This document shows positions 46,898 to 56,514 of a stretch of 64,000 nt of DNA, piece by piece (the stretch's first letter is position 1; each line of letters opens with the position of its first letter). The notes beneath the pieces are model-generated. The model did not search any database. It worked only from the letters and a program-made list of their open reading frames with translations, and was not told the origin of the DNA. This stretch comes from Leucobacter allii (GTDB lineage: Bacteria; Actinomycetota; Actinomycetes; Actinomycetales; Microbacteriaceae), in the NCBI RefSeq assembly GCF_022919155.1, contig NZ_CP095045.1, positions 1,612,001 through 1,676,000 of the forward strand. Direction: 5' to 3'. Both the position numbers and the translations under genes were made by a program.

Positions 46898-47158
46898 GTG
46901 GCAAACATCAAGTCGCAGATCAAGCGCATCAAGACCAACCGCAAGGCGACCGAGCGGAACAAGGCCTACAAGAGCGAGCTGCGCACCGTCGTGCGCCAGG
47001 CGCGCGAGGCCATCGCGACCGGCGACAAGGCTGCGGCGGAGGCCAAGGTCCTCCTCGCCGGGAAGAAGCTCGACAAGGCCGTCTCCAAGGGCGTCATCCA
47101 CAAGAACCAGGCCGCCAACCGCAAGTCGCGGCTCGCGGTGAAGGTCGCGGCGCTCTAA
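46898..47158 (+). CDS. rpsT: 30S ribosomal protein S20
   Basis: 86 aa. 16S rRNA-binding protein of the 30S body. GTG start at 46898 ([19 protein letters not shown]), with AAGGA upstream. Lys/Arg-rich helical bundle; end [20 protein letters not shown] is typical. Own promoter and a T-run terminator, so it is a single-gene unit. Convergent with holA. Confidence 0.97.
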   Translation: MANIKSQIKRIKTNRKATERNKAYKSELRTVVRQAREAIATGDKAAAEAKVLLAGKKLDKAVSKGVIHKNQAANRKSRLAVKVAAL

Positions 47159-47180
47159 GCGACCCCGGCCGCCACGGATC

Positions 47181-47204
47181 AGCCCCGCTCCGGCGGGGCT
47201 TTTT
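47181..47204 (+). terminator. Intrinsic terminator of rpsT
   Basis: AGCCCCGC (47181-47188), loop TCCG, GCGGGGCT (47193-47200), then a run of five T (47200-47204, shared with the last stem base). 22 nt after the stop. Confidence 0.92.
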
Positions 47205-47285
47205 CGTGCGCCCGGACGGCCGGTCTGCCTGCTGGGCTGCCGGGCGGCTGACCGGGCGGCCACGCGGCCGACCGGTCGCGGCCGG

Positions 47286-48317
47286 TCAGCGCCGACGGCC
47301 CCGCGAGGCGACGACGAGGAGATACTTCTCGAGGGCGTACTCGGGATCGCGGCTGCCGCCCTTCAGGCGCCACTCGGTCTCGGCGGCGAGATCGATCGTG
47401 CGCGCCAGATCCTCCTCGCGCCACCCCCGCACCTCGCGCTGGGCGCGCTCCACCTGCCACGGCGCCATGCCGAGCTCCTTGGCGAGGGCCCCGTTCGCGC
47501 CGCCCGCGCCGTAGACCCGCGCCATCGCACGGACCTTCATGTTCACGGCGGCCAGCAGCGGGATCGGATCGGTGCCCGTGGAGAGCGCCTGCCGCAGCAG
47601 CACGAGGGCGTCGGCGGCGCGCCCTGCCGTCGCCGCGTCCGCGACCTTGAAGCCATTGGTCTCGACCCGGCCCTCCGTGGCGCGGGTGACCTGCTCCTCC
47701 GAGATCCGCGGGCCCGCATCCGACACGAGCTGCGCACAGGCGCCCGCCAGTTCGCCGATGCCGCCGGAGTAGGCGGCCACCAGCATGCGGAGCGCGCCGG
47801 GGGACGCCTGCGCACCGAGGCGGCGGAACTCGGCCTGCGCGAACGCGAGGCGATCCTGATCCTTCTTGACCTCCGCGCAGGGGATCTCGACGCCCGACCC
47901 GGCTCCGCCTCGGACGAGGTCGAGGAGCGCCTTGCCGCGCTGCCCCGATGCATGCCGGAGCACGAGGGTCGTGTCCTCCGCGGGCGCCGCCACGTACCGC
48001 TTCGCGTCCTCGAGGAACGCATCCGAGCAGCGCTCCACTGCGTCCACGCGGATGAGGCGCGGCTCCGCGAACAGCGAGGGACTCGCGATCGTGAACAGCT
48101 CCCCCGCCGTGTACGCCGCAGCGTCGACGTCGTGCACCTCGAGGTCGGCGTGCGCCGTGCGCAGCGCGTCCCTGATGGCCTGCGACGCCCGGTCCGCGAT
48201 GAAGCCCTCGGGTCCGCTGATGAGCACGACCGGCGCGGGGCGGGCCTCCGCCCAGTCGAGCTGCGGGATCTTCGCGGTGCGCTTCGCGCCCGCGCTCTTG
48301 CCTCGTGCTGTAGCCAC
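47286..48317 (-). CDS. holA: DNA polymerase III delta subunit
   Basis: 343 aa. Clamp-loader subunit that opens the beta clamp. GTG start at 48317 ([20 protein letters not shown]). Delta-type N-terminal domain ([40 protein letters not shown]), no P-loop, as usual for delta. C-terminal collar domain with [17 protein letters not shown] and [23 protein letters not shown] lies 6 nt before the GTG. In most actinobacteria holA follows comEC; here the xylose module lies between them. Confidence 0.93.
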   Translation of the reverse strand: MATARGKSAGAKRTAKIPQLDWAEARPAPVVLISGPEGFIADRASQAIRDALRTAHADLEVHDVDAAAYTAGELFTIASPSLFAEPRLIRVDAVERCSDAFLEDAKRYVAAPAEDTTLVLRHASGQRGKALLDLVRGGAGSGVEIPCAEVKKDQDRLAFAQAEFRRLGAQASPGALRMLVAAYSGGIGELAGACAQLVSDAGPRISEEQVTRATEGRVETNGFKVADAATAGRAADALVLLRQALSTGTDPIPLLAAVNMKVRAMARVYGAGGANGALAKELGMAPWQVERAQREVRGWREEDLARTIDLAAETEWRLKGGSRDPEYALEKYLLVVASRGRRR

Positions 48318-48323
48318 GGCACC

Positions 48324-48329
48324 AGCCTA
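48324..48329 (-). promoter_or_regulatory. Leaderless-type -10 of holA
   Basis: TAGGCT (minus), 6 nt before the holA GTG. If used, holA has its own promoter and does not need the comE transcript. Confidence 0.45.
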
Positions 48330-48384
48330 CCGCCGGCATCCGACACGGCTCGGAGCCGTCGCATCCCGAGCATTCGGACCGGGC

Positions 48385-48431
48385 TGGACACGTCACGGCG
48401 ACATGGGATATGTTGCTGGCACGGACATATA
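48385..48431 (+). promoter_or_regulatory. xylA promoter with candidate XylR operator
   Basis: TGGACA (48385-48390), 18-nt spacer, TATGTT (48409-48414). The motif at 48408-48431 begins ATATGTTGCTGG and ends GACATATA; its ATATGT and ACATAT ends form an inverted repeat with 11 nt between. A sequence at 52472-52495 before chvE matches it in 16-17 of 24 positions, at the same place relative to the -10. Confidence 0.7.
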
Positions 48432-48460
48432 CGGGTGAACACCGTCGCAAAGGAGCGATC

Positions 48461-49648
48461 ATGACGCAACCGACTCGGGACGACCGCTTTTCCTTCGGCC
48501 TGTGGACTTTTGGCTGGCAGGCGCAGGACCAGTTCGGACGTGCGACGCGGTCCCCGATCGACACGGTCGAGGCCGTGCACCGGCTCTCCGAGCTCGGCGT
48601 CTGGGGCATGACGTTCCACGACAACGACCTCTTCCCCTTCGAGAGCTCGGAGGCGGAGCGCCGCAGCGCCATCGACCGCCTCCAGGGCGCGCTCGCGGAC
48701 ACCGGCCTCGTGATCCCCATGGTCACGACCGATCTCTTCAGCCACCCCGTCTTCAAGGACGGCGGTTTCACCTCGAACGATCGCGACGTCCGCCGCTTCG
48801 CGCTGCGCAAGGTGCTGCGCAACATCGATCTCGCCGCCGAGCTGGGGGCCGAGACCTTCGTCATGTGGGGCGGTCGCGAGGGCAGCGAGTACGACGCGGC
48901 CAAGGACATCCGCGCGGCGCTCGCGCGCTACCGCGAGGCCGTCGATCTGCTCTCGGAGTACGTGATCGAGCAGGGGTACGGCATCCGCTTCGCGATCGAG
49001 CCGAAGCCGAACGAGCCGCGGGGCGACATCCTGCTCCCCACGGTCGGGCACGCCCTCGGCTTCATCGAGACCCTCGCGCATCCCGAGCTCGTGGGCCTCA
49101 ACCCCGAGACCGGTCACGAGCAGATGGCCGGGCTCAACTACACCCACGGCATCGCCCAGGCGCTCGACGCGGGCAAGCTCTTCCACATCGACCTCAACGG
49201 CCAGCGCGGAGTGAAGTTCGACCAGGATCTCGTCTTCGGCCACGGCGATCTCCAGAACGCCTTCTCCCTCGTCGACCTCCTCGAGTTCGGCTCGCCCGAG
49301 GGCGGGCCCACGTACACGGGCCCGCGCCACTTCGACTACAAGCCCTCGCGCACCGAGGATGCGGAGGGCGTCTGGGAGTCCGTCCGCGCGAACATGCGCA
49401 TGTACCTCCTGCTCAAGGAGCGCGCCGCCTCGTTCCGAGCCGACCCCGAGGTGCAGGAGGCGCTCGCGGCCGCCCGGGTCGCCGAGCTCGCGGAGCCGAC
49501 GCTCGCCGCGGGCGAGGGGCATCGCGAACTGCTCGCCGACCGCTCGGCCTTCGAGGACTTCGACGCGGCCGCATACTTCGACGGCAAGGGCTTCGGTTTC
49601 GTGCGCCTGCAGCAGCTCGCGCTCGAGCACCTCATGGGCGCCCGCTGA
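48461..49648 (+). CDS. xylA: Xylose isomerase
   Basis: 395 aa. Converts D-xylose to D-xylulose. ATG 48461 has AAAGGAG upstream. All active-site residues of the class I family are present: H53 and D56 (TFHDND), E180 and K182 ([10 protein letters not shown]), E216 and H219 (NPETGHE), D244, D254, D256 and D292. Metal and sugar sites are therefore intact. Streptomyces-type proteins are about 388 aa, so length is normal. First gene of the xylose module, 36 nt before xylB, and preceded by a promoter with a candidate XylR operator. Confidence 0.97.
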   Translation: MTQPTRDDRFSFGLWTFGWQAQDQFGRATRSPIDTVEAVHRLSELGVWGMTFHDNDLFPFESSEAERRSAIDRLQGALADTGLVIPMVTTDLFSHPVFKDGGFTSNDRDVRRFALRKVLRNIDLAAELGAETFVMWGGREGSEYDAAKDIRAALARYREAVDLLSEYVIEQGYGIRFAIEPKPNEPRGDILLPTVGHALGFIETLAHPELVGLNPETGHEQMAGLNYTHGIAQALDAGKLFHIDLNGQRGVKFDQDLVFGHGDLQNAFSLVDLLEFGSPEGGPTYTGPRHFDYKPSRTEDAEGVWESVRANMRMYLLLKERAASFRADPEVQEALAAARVAELAEPTLAAGEGHRELLADRSAFEDFDAAAYFDGKGFGFVRLQQLALEHLMGAR

Positions 49649-49684
49649 GTCCTCTGGCCCCCGCCCGAACGCAAAGGAGCGCGC

Positions 49685-51100
49685 ATGCTCGTCGCCGGTG
49701 TCGATTCCTCGACGCAGAGCTGCAAGGTCGTGGTCTGCGACGCCGACACGGGACGGGTGCTCCGCGCGGGTCGGGCACCGCACCCCGACGGCACCGAGGT
49801 GGATCCCGAGGCCTGGTGGGACGCGCTCCGCGCGGCCATCGCCGAGGCCGGCGGGGTCGCCGACGCCGCGGCCATCGCGATCGGCGGCCAGCAGCACGGC
49901 ATGGTCGCCCTCGACGCCGGGGGCCGTGTGATCCGGCCCGCCCTGCTCTGGAACGACACCCGGTCCGCAGCCGCCGCCGATGCGCTCCGCGCCGAGTTCG
50001 GCGACGCCGAGCTCGCGCAGCGCACCGGTCTCGTCCCCGTCGCCTCCTTCACGATCGCCAAGCTGCGCTGGCTGCGCGACGCGGAGCCGGCGGCCGCGGA
50101 ACGCGTCGCCGCCGTGGCGCTGCCCCACGACTGGCTGAGCTGGCGGCTCGCCGGGTACGGCCCGGCGGGCGAGAGCCCGCGCGGCCCCGATCTCGCCGCA
50201 CTGTGGACGGACCGCTCGGACGCCAGCGGCACGGGGTACTGGAGCGCGCGCACCGGCGCGTACGACCGCGGCCTCCTCGAAGCCGCGCTCGGGCACGACG
50301 CGGTGCTCCCCCGCGTGCGCTCCCCGCTCGAGACCGGCGGCACGACGGCGGGCGATCCGAGGATCGGGATCCCCGCGGGGATCCCGATCGGTCCGGGCGC
50401 CGGGGACAACGCGGCGGCGGCCCTCGGGCTCGGCGCCGGCGTCGGCGATGCCGTGATCTCGATCGGCACGAGCGGAACCGTCTTCGGCGTCGCCGAGCAT
50501 CCGGTCGCCGATCCGAGCGGCACGGTCGCGGGCTTCGCCGACGCCGGCGGGGCTCAGCTGCCGCTCATCGCGACCCTCAACGCGGCGCGGGTGCTCGACA
50601 CCGTCGCGGCGCTGCTCGGCGTCGATCACGACGGGCTCGGCCGGCTCGCCCTGGAGTCCCCGCCCGGGGCGGCGGGACTCGTGCTGCAGCCCTACTTCGC
50701 GGGCGAGCGCACCCCGAACCTTCCCGACGCCACCGCGACGCTCTTCGGGATGACCCTCGCCTCGACGCGGCGGGAGCACCTCGCACGGGCCGCCGTCGAG
50801 GGACTGCTGTGCGGCCTCGCGGACGGGCTCGACGCGCTCCGCGACGCCGGCCTGGAGGCGCGGACCGTCACCCTCATCGGCGGCGCCGCATTGAACCCGG
50901 CGGTGCAGCGCATCGCGGCGCAGATCCTCGGCCTCCCCGTGCGCATCCCCGCACCCGCCGAGTACGTGGCGCTCGGCGCCGCACGACAGGCCGCGTCGCT
51001 CGTGCGCGGCGCCGCGGTGCACTGGGTCTTCCCGCTCCTCGCGGAACTGGCGCCGGCGGACGAGCCGCGCATCCGGGCCCAGTACCGCGCCCGCGCGTGA
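49685..51100 (+). CDS. xylB: Xylulokinase
   Basis: 471 aa. FGGY kinase phosphorylating D-xylulose to xylulose 5-phosphate, which enters the pentose phosphate pathway. AAAGGAGCGCGC precedes the ATG. N-terminal ATPase fold [15 protein letters not shown] (3-17), QQHGM (69-73) for sugar contact, LLWNDTR (about 87-93), catalytic Asp in GAGDN (D241), and the C-terminal FGGY signature region [20 protein letters not shown]. Slightly shorter than the E. coli protein. Convergent with xylR, 48 nt apart. Confidence 0.95.
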   Translation: MLVAGVDSSTQSCKVVVCDADTGRVLRAGRAPHPDGTEVDPEAWWDALRAAIAEAGGVADAAAIAIGGQQHGMVALDAGGRVIRPALLWNDTRSAAAADALRAEFGDAELAQRTGLVPVASFTIAKLRWLRDAEPAAAERVAAVALPHDWLSWRLAGYGPAGESPRGPDLAALWTDRSDASGTGYWSARTGAYDRGLLEAALGHDAVLPRVRSPLETGGTTAGDPRIGIPAGIPIGPGAGDNAAAALGLGAGVGDAVISIGTSGTVFGVAEHPVADPSGTVAGFADAGGAQLPLIATLNAARVLDTVAALLGVDHDGLGRLALESPPGAAGLVLQPYFAGERTPNLPDATATLFGMTLASTRREHLARAAVEGLLCGLADGLDALRDAGLEARTVTLIGGAALNPAVQRIAAQILGLPVRIPAPAEYVALGAARQAASLVRGAAVHWVFPLLAELAPADEPRIRAQYRARA

Positions 51101-51148
51101 GGCCGGGCCGCGTCCGTGCGTGACGCCGGGCCGCGGCGGCGCCCGCGA

Positions 51149-52339
51149 TCACCCCGCCGGGTCGTCGAGCAGCCCCTCGAACACCCGCTCCGCGGCACCG
51201 AGCAGCACCTCGTGCGTCCGCAGACCGCCGGTGACGATCCGCACCCCCGCGGAGAGCCGGCCGAAGGAGCGATCGGCGATCCGCCGCTCCAGCCGCTCGG
51301 CTCGCGCCTCGTAGAGGGTCGCCAGGAACCCGCCGAGCACGACGAGCTCCGGGGCGAGCACGCTGATGAGGATGCCGATCCCGTCGCCGAGACGATCCAC
51401 CTGCCGGTCGATCTCGCGGTGCACCGCCGGATCGGAGCTCTCGGCGACCGCCCGTTCCAACTCATCGGCGTCCAGCGACTCGGCTCCGAGCACCCGCAGC
51501 AGCGCTCCGCGCTGCACGACGCGCTCGAAGCACCCGCGCTGGCCGCAGAAGCACGGCTCGCCGTCCGGATCGAGGACGATGTGCCCGAACTCGCCGCCGA
51601 AGCCCCGGAAGCCGCGGAGCTCCTGCCCGTCGACGTACGCGCCCCCGCCGATGCCGCCGCCCGAGCCGTTGAGGTAGAGCAGATGGTCGACGCCTCGGCC
51701 CGGGCCGAACTGCCGTTCCGCGGCGGCGCCGAGCTGCGCGTCGTTCGCGACGACGGTGCGGTAGCCGATCCGCTCCTCGAGCATCGCGGCGAAGGGGACG
51801 TCCTGCCACGACAGGTTGGGCGCGAGCGCGATCACCCCGGCTGCGGCATCGACGAGCGCCGGGACGGCCGCACCGACGCCCACGACGCGGGTGCGCGCGT
51901 TCAGCTCGTCCCGCATGCCGGCGAGCACCGCCGCGATGATGTTGGCCGCCTCCTCGGGCCCCGGCCTCGTGGCCGACGTCGTGCGGACCCGCTTGTGCAC
52001 CACGCCGCCGAGTCCCACCACCGCGATCACGACCGCGTCGATGTCGGGGTAGGCGGTCACCGCGACGACATCGGGGTTGACGGCGACGATCGGACTCGGC
52101 CGACCGACGCCGCTGCGCTTGGCCGGGAGCGCCTCGGAGACGAGCCCGAGCTCGCCCAGCTCGGCGACGAGCGCGGCGATCGTCGAGCGGTACAGCCCGG
52201 TGCGGCGCGTGAGCTCGGCGCGCGACTGCGGACCGTCGTAGTGGAGGGCGCGCAGGACCGTCGCGAGGTTGCCGCGCCGCACCTGCTCGTTGCTGCGCTG
52301 ATGCTGATTCACCGTCGTCCCCAGTTCGCCGTCTGCCAT
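51149..52339 (-). CDS. xylR: ROK-family repressor XylR
   Basis: 396 aa from ATG 52339 (MADGELGTTVNQHQRSNEQV). N-terminal winged helix (RRGNLATVLRALHYDGPQSR, then AELTRRTGLYRSTIAALVAEL), ROK sugar-kinase-like domain with VVGVGAAVPALVDAA, and the zinc motif CFCGQRGCFE (about residues 255-264). ROK repressors of this kind in pentose loci bind xylose and release their operators. It is transcribed away from chvE and toward xylB, so it sits between the two operons it would control. An upstream in-frame GTG would extend it into the chvE promoter and is rejected. Confidence 0.88.
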   Translation of the reverse strand: MADGELGTTVNQHQRSNEQVRRGNLATVLRALHYDGPQSRAELTRRTGLYRSTIAALVAELGELGLVSEALPAKRSGVGRPSPIVAVNPDVVAVTAYPDIDAVVIAVVGLGGVVHKRVRTTSATRPGPEEAANIIAAVLAGMRDELNARTRVVGVGAAVPALVDAAAGVIALAPNLSWQDVPFAAMLEERIGYRTVVANDAQLGAAAERQFGPGRGVDHLLYLNGSGGGIGGGAYVDGQELRGFRGFGGEFGHIVLDPDGEPCFCGQRGCFERVVQRGALLRVLGAESLDADELERAVAESSDPAVHREIDRQVDRLGDGIGILISVLAPELVVLGGFLATLYEARAERLERRIADRSFGRLSAGVRIVTGGLRTHEVLLGAAERVFEGLLDDPAG

Positions 52340-52449
52340 GCGTCCATCGTCCCCCACCCCGGCGCGCACGGTGCGCCGCCGGTCCGGCGGGTCCGCCACG
52401 GCGCCGGATGACGATTCGGAAACGATCGCCGCACCGGCGCAGTCGGCGG

Positions 52450-52495
52450 TTGACACACTCCATCCTACTCAATAGGTTGTTAGACGCGACAAATA
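52450..52495 (+). promoter_or_regulatory. chvE promoter with candidate XylR operator
   Basis: TTGACA (52450-52455), 17-nt spacer, TAGGTT (52473-52478): the best promoter in the window. The operator-like motif at 52472-52495 begins ATAGGTTGTTAG and ends GACAAATA, matching the site before xylA. Just beyond, GGTTGTT (52475-52481) and AAATAACC (52491-52498) form an inverted repeat. Confidence 0.8.
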
Positions 52496-52560
52496 ACCGG
52501 GCGGCAGTGACGCCACGGACACCGAGTATTTGCCGATCCATTGTTCAGAGAGGAACACTG

Positions 52561-53691
52561 ATGAAGACCACACGGACCCGCACCCTTGCCGCACTCGCCC
52601 TCGCGGGCAGTGCGGCGCTCGCCCTCTCGGCCTGCACGTCGAGCCCGGCGGAGGAGGGCGGCGGCAGCGAAGAGGCGGCGGGCGTCGAGTGCAACGTGGG
52701 CATCTCGATGCCGACGCGCAGCCTCGAGCGCTGGATCAACGACGGCGAGCAGCTCCAGGCCTCCCTCGACGAGGCCGACTGCACGACCGACCTGCAGTAC
52801 GCCGACAACAAGACCGACCAGCAGATCTCGCAGATCCAGAACCAGATCGCCGGCGGCGCGAAGATCCTCGTCATCGCCGCCATCGACGGCGAAGCGCTCG
52901 CTCCCGTGCTCGAGGAGGCGAAGAGCCAGGGCGTCACCGTGATCGCCTACGACCGGCTCATCAACGGCAGCGAGAACGTCGACTACTACGCCACCTTTGA
53001 CAACTACGAGGTGGGTCAGCTCCAGGGCGAGTACATCGTCGACACCCTCGGACTCGAGGACACCGACGAGACCTTCGCTCTCGAGCCGTTCGCGGGCAGC
53101 CCCGACGACAACAACGCGAAGTTCTTCTTCTCGGGGGCCTGGGATGTGCTGCAGCCCTACGTCGAGGACGGCACGCTCACCGTGCCCTCGGGCAAGGCAC
53201 CGAAGAGCGACGACGACTGGGCCTCGATCGGCATCCAGGGCTGGGACTCGGCGAAGGCCCAGGCCGAGATGGACAACCGGCTGTCCTCCTTCTACACGGG
53301 CGACGAGCGCGTCGACGTCGTGCTCTCCCCCAACGATTCGCTCGCGATCGGCATCATCGCCTCGCTGAAGTCCGCGGGGTACGCGCCGGGAGACGAGTAC
53401 CCTGTGCTCACCGGCCAGGACGCCGACAAGGCGAACGTGAAGGCAATCCTCGCCGGTGAGCAGTCGATGACCGTCTGGAAGGACACGCGCACGCTCGGCG
53501 ACCGCGTGTTCGAGATGATCCAGTCGATCGTCGCGGGCGAGGAGCCCGAGGTCAACGACACCGAGACCTACGACAACGGGGTGAAGGTCGTGCCGGCGTA
53601 CCTCCTCCCGCCCGAGACGATCACGGCCGATCTCGTGCAGGAGAAGCTCGTGGACTCGGGCTTCGTCCAGGCGAGCGACGTCGGGCTCTGA
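52561..53691 (+). CDS. chvE: Sugar-binding lipoprotein, ChvE type
   Basis: 376 aa. Lipoprotein signal with lipobox LSAC, Cys25 being the lipid anchor. The mature part is a periplasmic-binding-protein fold of the ribose/xylose class: [76 protein letters not shown], and [14 protein letters not shown]. Best resemblance is to ChvE-type multiple-monosaccharide binding proteins (xylose, glucose, galactose, arabinose); XylF is the alternative name. GAGAGGAACACTG precedes the ATG. First gene of the transport operon. Confidence 0.93.
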   Translation: MKTTRTRTLAALALAGSAALALSACTSSPAEEGGGSEEAAGVECNVGISMPTRSLERWINDGEQLQASLDEADCTTDLQYADNKTDQQISQIQNQIAGGAKILVIAAIDGEALAPVLEEAKSQGVTVIAYDRLINGSENVDYYATFDNYEVGQLQGEYIVDTLGLEDTDETFALEPFAGSPDDNNAKFFFSGAWDVLQPYVEDGTLTVPSGKAPKSDDDWASIGIQGWDSAKAQAEMDNRLSSFYTGDERVDVVLSPNDSLAIGIIASLKSAGYAPGDEYPVLTGQDADKANVKAILAGEQSMTVWKDTRTLGDRVFEMIQSIVAGEEPEVNDTETYDNGVKVVPAYLLPPETITADLVQEKLVDSGFVQASDVGL

Positions 53692-53704
53692 TCCGAGGCA
53701 CCGC

Positions 53705-53744
53705 GAGCGCGCCGGGCGGCGGGGATCCCCCGCCCGGCGCGCTC
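53705..53744 (+). terminator. Intercistronic hairpin between chvE and mmsA
   Basis: Perfect 15-bp stem, 53705-53719 with 53730-53744, loop of 10 nt, in the 91-nt gap. No T-run. Placed as in many binding-protein operons, where such hairpins raise the level of the binding-protein mRNA over that of the membrane parts. Confidence 0.6.
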
Positions 53745-53782
53745 CGCCCCATCCCCCATCCGCTTCCGCACAGGGAGGTCCC

Positions 53783-55327
53783 ATGCCCGCACGTGCCATC
53801 CTGACGATGCGCGACATCGTCAAGGAGTTCGGCGGCGGCGTCCGCGCGCTCGACGGCGTCTCGCTCACCGTGGCTCCCGGCGAGGTGCACGCCATCTGCG
53901 GCGAGAACGGCGCCGGCAAGTCCACGCTCATGAAAGTGCTCTCCGGGGTGTACCCCTCCGGGAGCTACGCGGGCGAGATCGAGTTCGAAGGACGGCCGAT
54001 CCGCTACCGCGGCATCTCGGACAGCGAGGCCGACGGCATCGTCATCATCCACCAGGAGCTCGCGCTCAGCCCGCACCTCTCGATCGCCGAGAACATCTTC
54101 CTCGGCAACGAGCGCGCGACGCGCGGCATCATCGACTGGAACCGCACGAACGCCGAGGCGATGGAGCTGCTCGCGCGCGTCGGGCTGGCCGAGAATCCCG
54201 CGACGCCGGTGCTCCAGCTCGGCGTCGGCAAGCAGCAGCTCGTCGAGATCGCCAAGGCGCTCGCGAAGGACGTGAAACTCCTGATCCTCGACGAACCCAC
54301 GGCCGCGCTCAACGACGACGACAGCGCCCACCTGCTCGAGCTCATCGACCAGCTCCGGGAGCAGGGCATCACCTCGATCATCATCTCCCACAAGCTGGCC
54401 GAGATCCAGCGGATCGCCGACACCGTCACGATCCTCCGCGACGGCCGCAGCATCGAGACCTTCCCGATGTCCGATCCCGATGCGGGCGAGGCCCGCATCA
54501 TCCGCGCCATGGTCGGGCGCGAGCTCTCCCAGCTCTTCCCGGAGCGCACTCCGAGCATCGGCGAGGAGAAGCTGCGCGTCGAGCACTGGACCGTGCGGCA
54601 TCCCGTCGATCACGAGCGGCTCGTCGTCGTCGACGCGTCGTTCACCGTCCGCGCCGGCGAGATCGTCGGCTTCGCGGGCCTCATGGGGGCCGGCCGCACC
54701 GAGCTCGCGATGAGCATCTTCGGCCACAGCTACGGCACGGTGCTGTCGGGCTCCGTCTACAAGGACGGCGAGGAGATTCAGACCCGCACGATCCAGGAGG
54801 CTATCGGGCACGGGCTCGCCTACGTCACGGAGGACCGCAAGCGCTACGGGCTGAATCTCATCGGGACGATCACCTCCAACATCTCGATCGCCGGTCTCGG
54901 CTCCGTATCGCGCCGCGGCGTCGTCGATCAGCACCGCGAGTTCGCGATCGCGGACGGGTTCCGGAAGCGGATGGGGATCAAGACCCCGGACGTCTCCGTG
55001 CTCTCGGGGAAGCTCTCCGGCGGCAACCAGCAGAAGGTGGTGCTGTCGAAGTGGCTCCACACGGGGCCGGACGTGCTCATCCTCGACGAGCCGACGCGCG
55101 GCATCGACGTCGGCGCGAAGCACGAGATCTACACCCTCATCACCCAGCTCGCCGAGCAGGGCAAGGCGGTCGTGGTGATCTCCTCCGAGCTGCCCGAACT
55201 GCTCGGCCTGTCCGACCGCATCTACGCCATCGCCGAGGGCCGCGTCGCCGGGGAGCTCCCCCGGGCGGAGGCGAGCCAGGAGGCGCTCATGACCCTCATG
55301 ACCTCGGGAAAGGAACGCGACGCATGA
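53783..55327 (+). CDS. mmsA: Multiple-sugar ABC transporter ATPase
   Basis: 514 aa; also known as gguA or xylG. Tandem ATPase of the RbsA type. First half: Walker [10 protein letters not shown] (40-48), signature-like [15 protein letters not shown], Walker [12 protein letters not shown]. Second half: degenerate Walker [10 protein letters not shown], signature LSGGNQQKV, and [24 protein letters not shown] precedes the ATG at 53783. The second site is degenerate, as usual in this class, with activity carried by the first. The stop overlaps the permease ATG by 4 nt. Confidence 0.95.
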   Translation: MPARAILTMRDIVKEFGGGVRALDGVSLTVAPGEVHAICGENGAGKSTLMKVLSGVYPSGSYAGEIEFEGRPIRYRGISDSEADGIVIIHQELALSPHLSIAENIFLGNERATRGIIDWNRTNAEAMELLARVGLAENPATPVLQLGVGKQQLVEIAKALAKDVKLLILDEPTAALNDDDSAHLLELIDQLREQGITSIIISHKLAEIQRIADTVTILRDGRSIETFPMSDPDAGEARIIRAMVGRELSQLFPERTPSIGEEKLRVEHWTVRHPVDHERLVVVDASFTVRAGEIVGFAGLMGAGRTELAMSIFGHSYGTVLSGSVYKDGEEIQTRTIQEAIGHGLAYVTEDRKRYGLNLIGTITSNISIAGLGSVSRRGVVDQHREFAIADGFRKRMGIKTPDVSVLSGKLSGGNQQKVVLSKWLHTGPDVLILDEPTRGIDVGAKHEIYTLITQLAEQGKAVVVISSELPELLGLSDRIYAIAEGRVAGELPRAEASQEALMTLMTSGKERDA

Positions 55328-56514
55328 GCTCGCAGACCGCCGCGGCGCCGAAGGCGCGCCGCAAGATCAGTTTCAACGTCCGCCAGTACGGCATCCTCGT
55401 GGCGCTCGTCGTCATCGTGCTCCTGTTCCAGGTGCTCACGGCCGGCCGGCTGCTCATGCCGGGCAACGTGAACAACCTCATCCAGCAGAACGCCTACGTG
55501 CTGATCCTGGCGATCGGCATGGTCATGATCATCATCGCGGGCCACATCGATCTGTCGGTGGGATCCCTCGTGGCGATGGTCGGTGCCGTCGCGGCGATCG
55601 CGATGCAGCAGTGGGGGCTCCCCTGGTGGCTCGCGGTGCTCCTCTCCATCGCCTTCGGCGCCGTCGTCGGCGCGTGGCAGGGGTTCTGGGTCGCCTACGT
55701 CGGCATCCCGGCGTTCATCGTCACGCTCGCCGGCATGCTGCTCTTCCGAGGGCTCACCCTCGTCTTCCTGACCGGCGGCACCATCAGCGGCCTGCCCGAG
55801 CCGTTCGTCGCCATCGGCGCGAGCTGGCTGCCCGGCGTCTTCGGCGGCGTCATGCACCGCGATGCGCTGACGATGATCCTCGGTCTCCTCGCGTGCGCCT
55901 TCCTCTTCGCCGAGCGCTACCGGTCCCTCCGCAACCGCCGGAAGCTCGGACTCCCGACGGAGCCGGCACCGCTCTACTGGGGGAAGGTCGCGGCCGCCGT
56001 CGTCGCCGTCCTCGCTCTGTGCTGGATCCTCGCGGGCTACCACGGGACCCCGATCATCCTCGTGATCCTCGGCGCGCTGATCCTCGCGTACTCCTTCGTG
56101 CTCAACCGCACCGTCTTCGGTCGGCACATCTACGCGATGGGCGGCAACCGTTTCGCCGCGGAGATGAGCGGCGTGAACACCCGCCGGGTCGACTTCCTCC
56201 TCTTCGTGAACATGGGAGTCCTCGCCGCCATCGCCGGCGTCGTGAGCACGGCCCGCGCGGGCGGGGCGGTCGCCTCCGCCGGCCAGAACTACGAGCTCGA
56301 CGCCATCGCAGCCGCCTTCATCGGGGGCGCGGCGGTGCAGGGCGGCGTCGGCACGATCGTCGGCGCGGTCATCGGCGGCCTCGTCATGGGCGTGCTCAAC
56401 ATGGGGCTGTCGATCCTGGCGGTCGACGCCGCCTGGCAGATGGCGATCAAGGGGCTCGTGCTCCTGCTCGCGGTGGCCTTCGACATCTGGAACAAGCGCC
56501 GTTCGGGACGTTGA
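55324..56514 (+). CDS. mmsB: Multiple-sugar ABC transporter permease
   Basis: 396 aa; also gguB or xylH. About ten membrane segments, starting with [20 protein letters not shown] in the cytosol, then [17 protein letters not shown]. Typical block [20 protein letters not shown] and the late [20 protein letters not shown] cytoplasmic loop near 200 ([20 protein letters not shown]) is characteristic of the ChvE-Mms type. ATG 55324 overlaps the mmsA stop. Its last 68 nt overlap the 3' end of comEC on the other strand. Confidence 0.94.
   Translation: MSSQTAAAPKARRKISFNVRQYGILVALVVIVLLFQVLTAGRLLMPGNVNNLIQQNAYVLILAIGMVMIIIAGHIDLSVGSLVAMVGAVAAIAMQQWGLPWWLAVLLSIAFGAVVGAWQGFWVAYVGIPAFIVTLAGMLLFRGLTLVFLTGGTISGLPEPFVAIGASWLPGVFGGVMHRDALTMILGLLACAFLFAERYRSLRNRRKLGLPTEPAPLYWGKVAAAVVAVLALCWILAGYHGTPIILVILGALILAYSFVLNRTVFGRHIYAMGGNRFAAEMSGVNTRRVDFLLFVNMGVLAAIAGVVSTARAGGAVASAGQNYELDAIAAAFIGGAAVQGGVGTIVGAVIGGLVMGVLNMGLSILAVDAAWQMAIKGLVLLLAVAFDIWNKRRSGR

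Noticed and set aside
47270..47287. Hairpin GACCGG-N6-CCGGTC as a holA terminator
   Set aside because: It overlaps the holA stop codon and has only 6 bp; in this GC content such stems are expected by chance.
47543..51022. 1159-codon minus-strand frame opposite xylA and xylB
   Set aside because: Both plus-strand genes have complete active sites and ribosome sites; the antisense frame is low complexity.
52340..52456. Longer XylR starting from a GTG at 52456
   Set aside because: It would extend into the TTGACA promoter of chvE and add 39 residues without similarity to ROK proteins.
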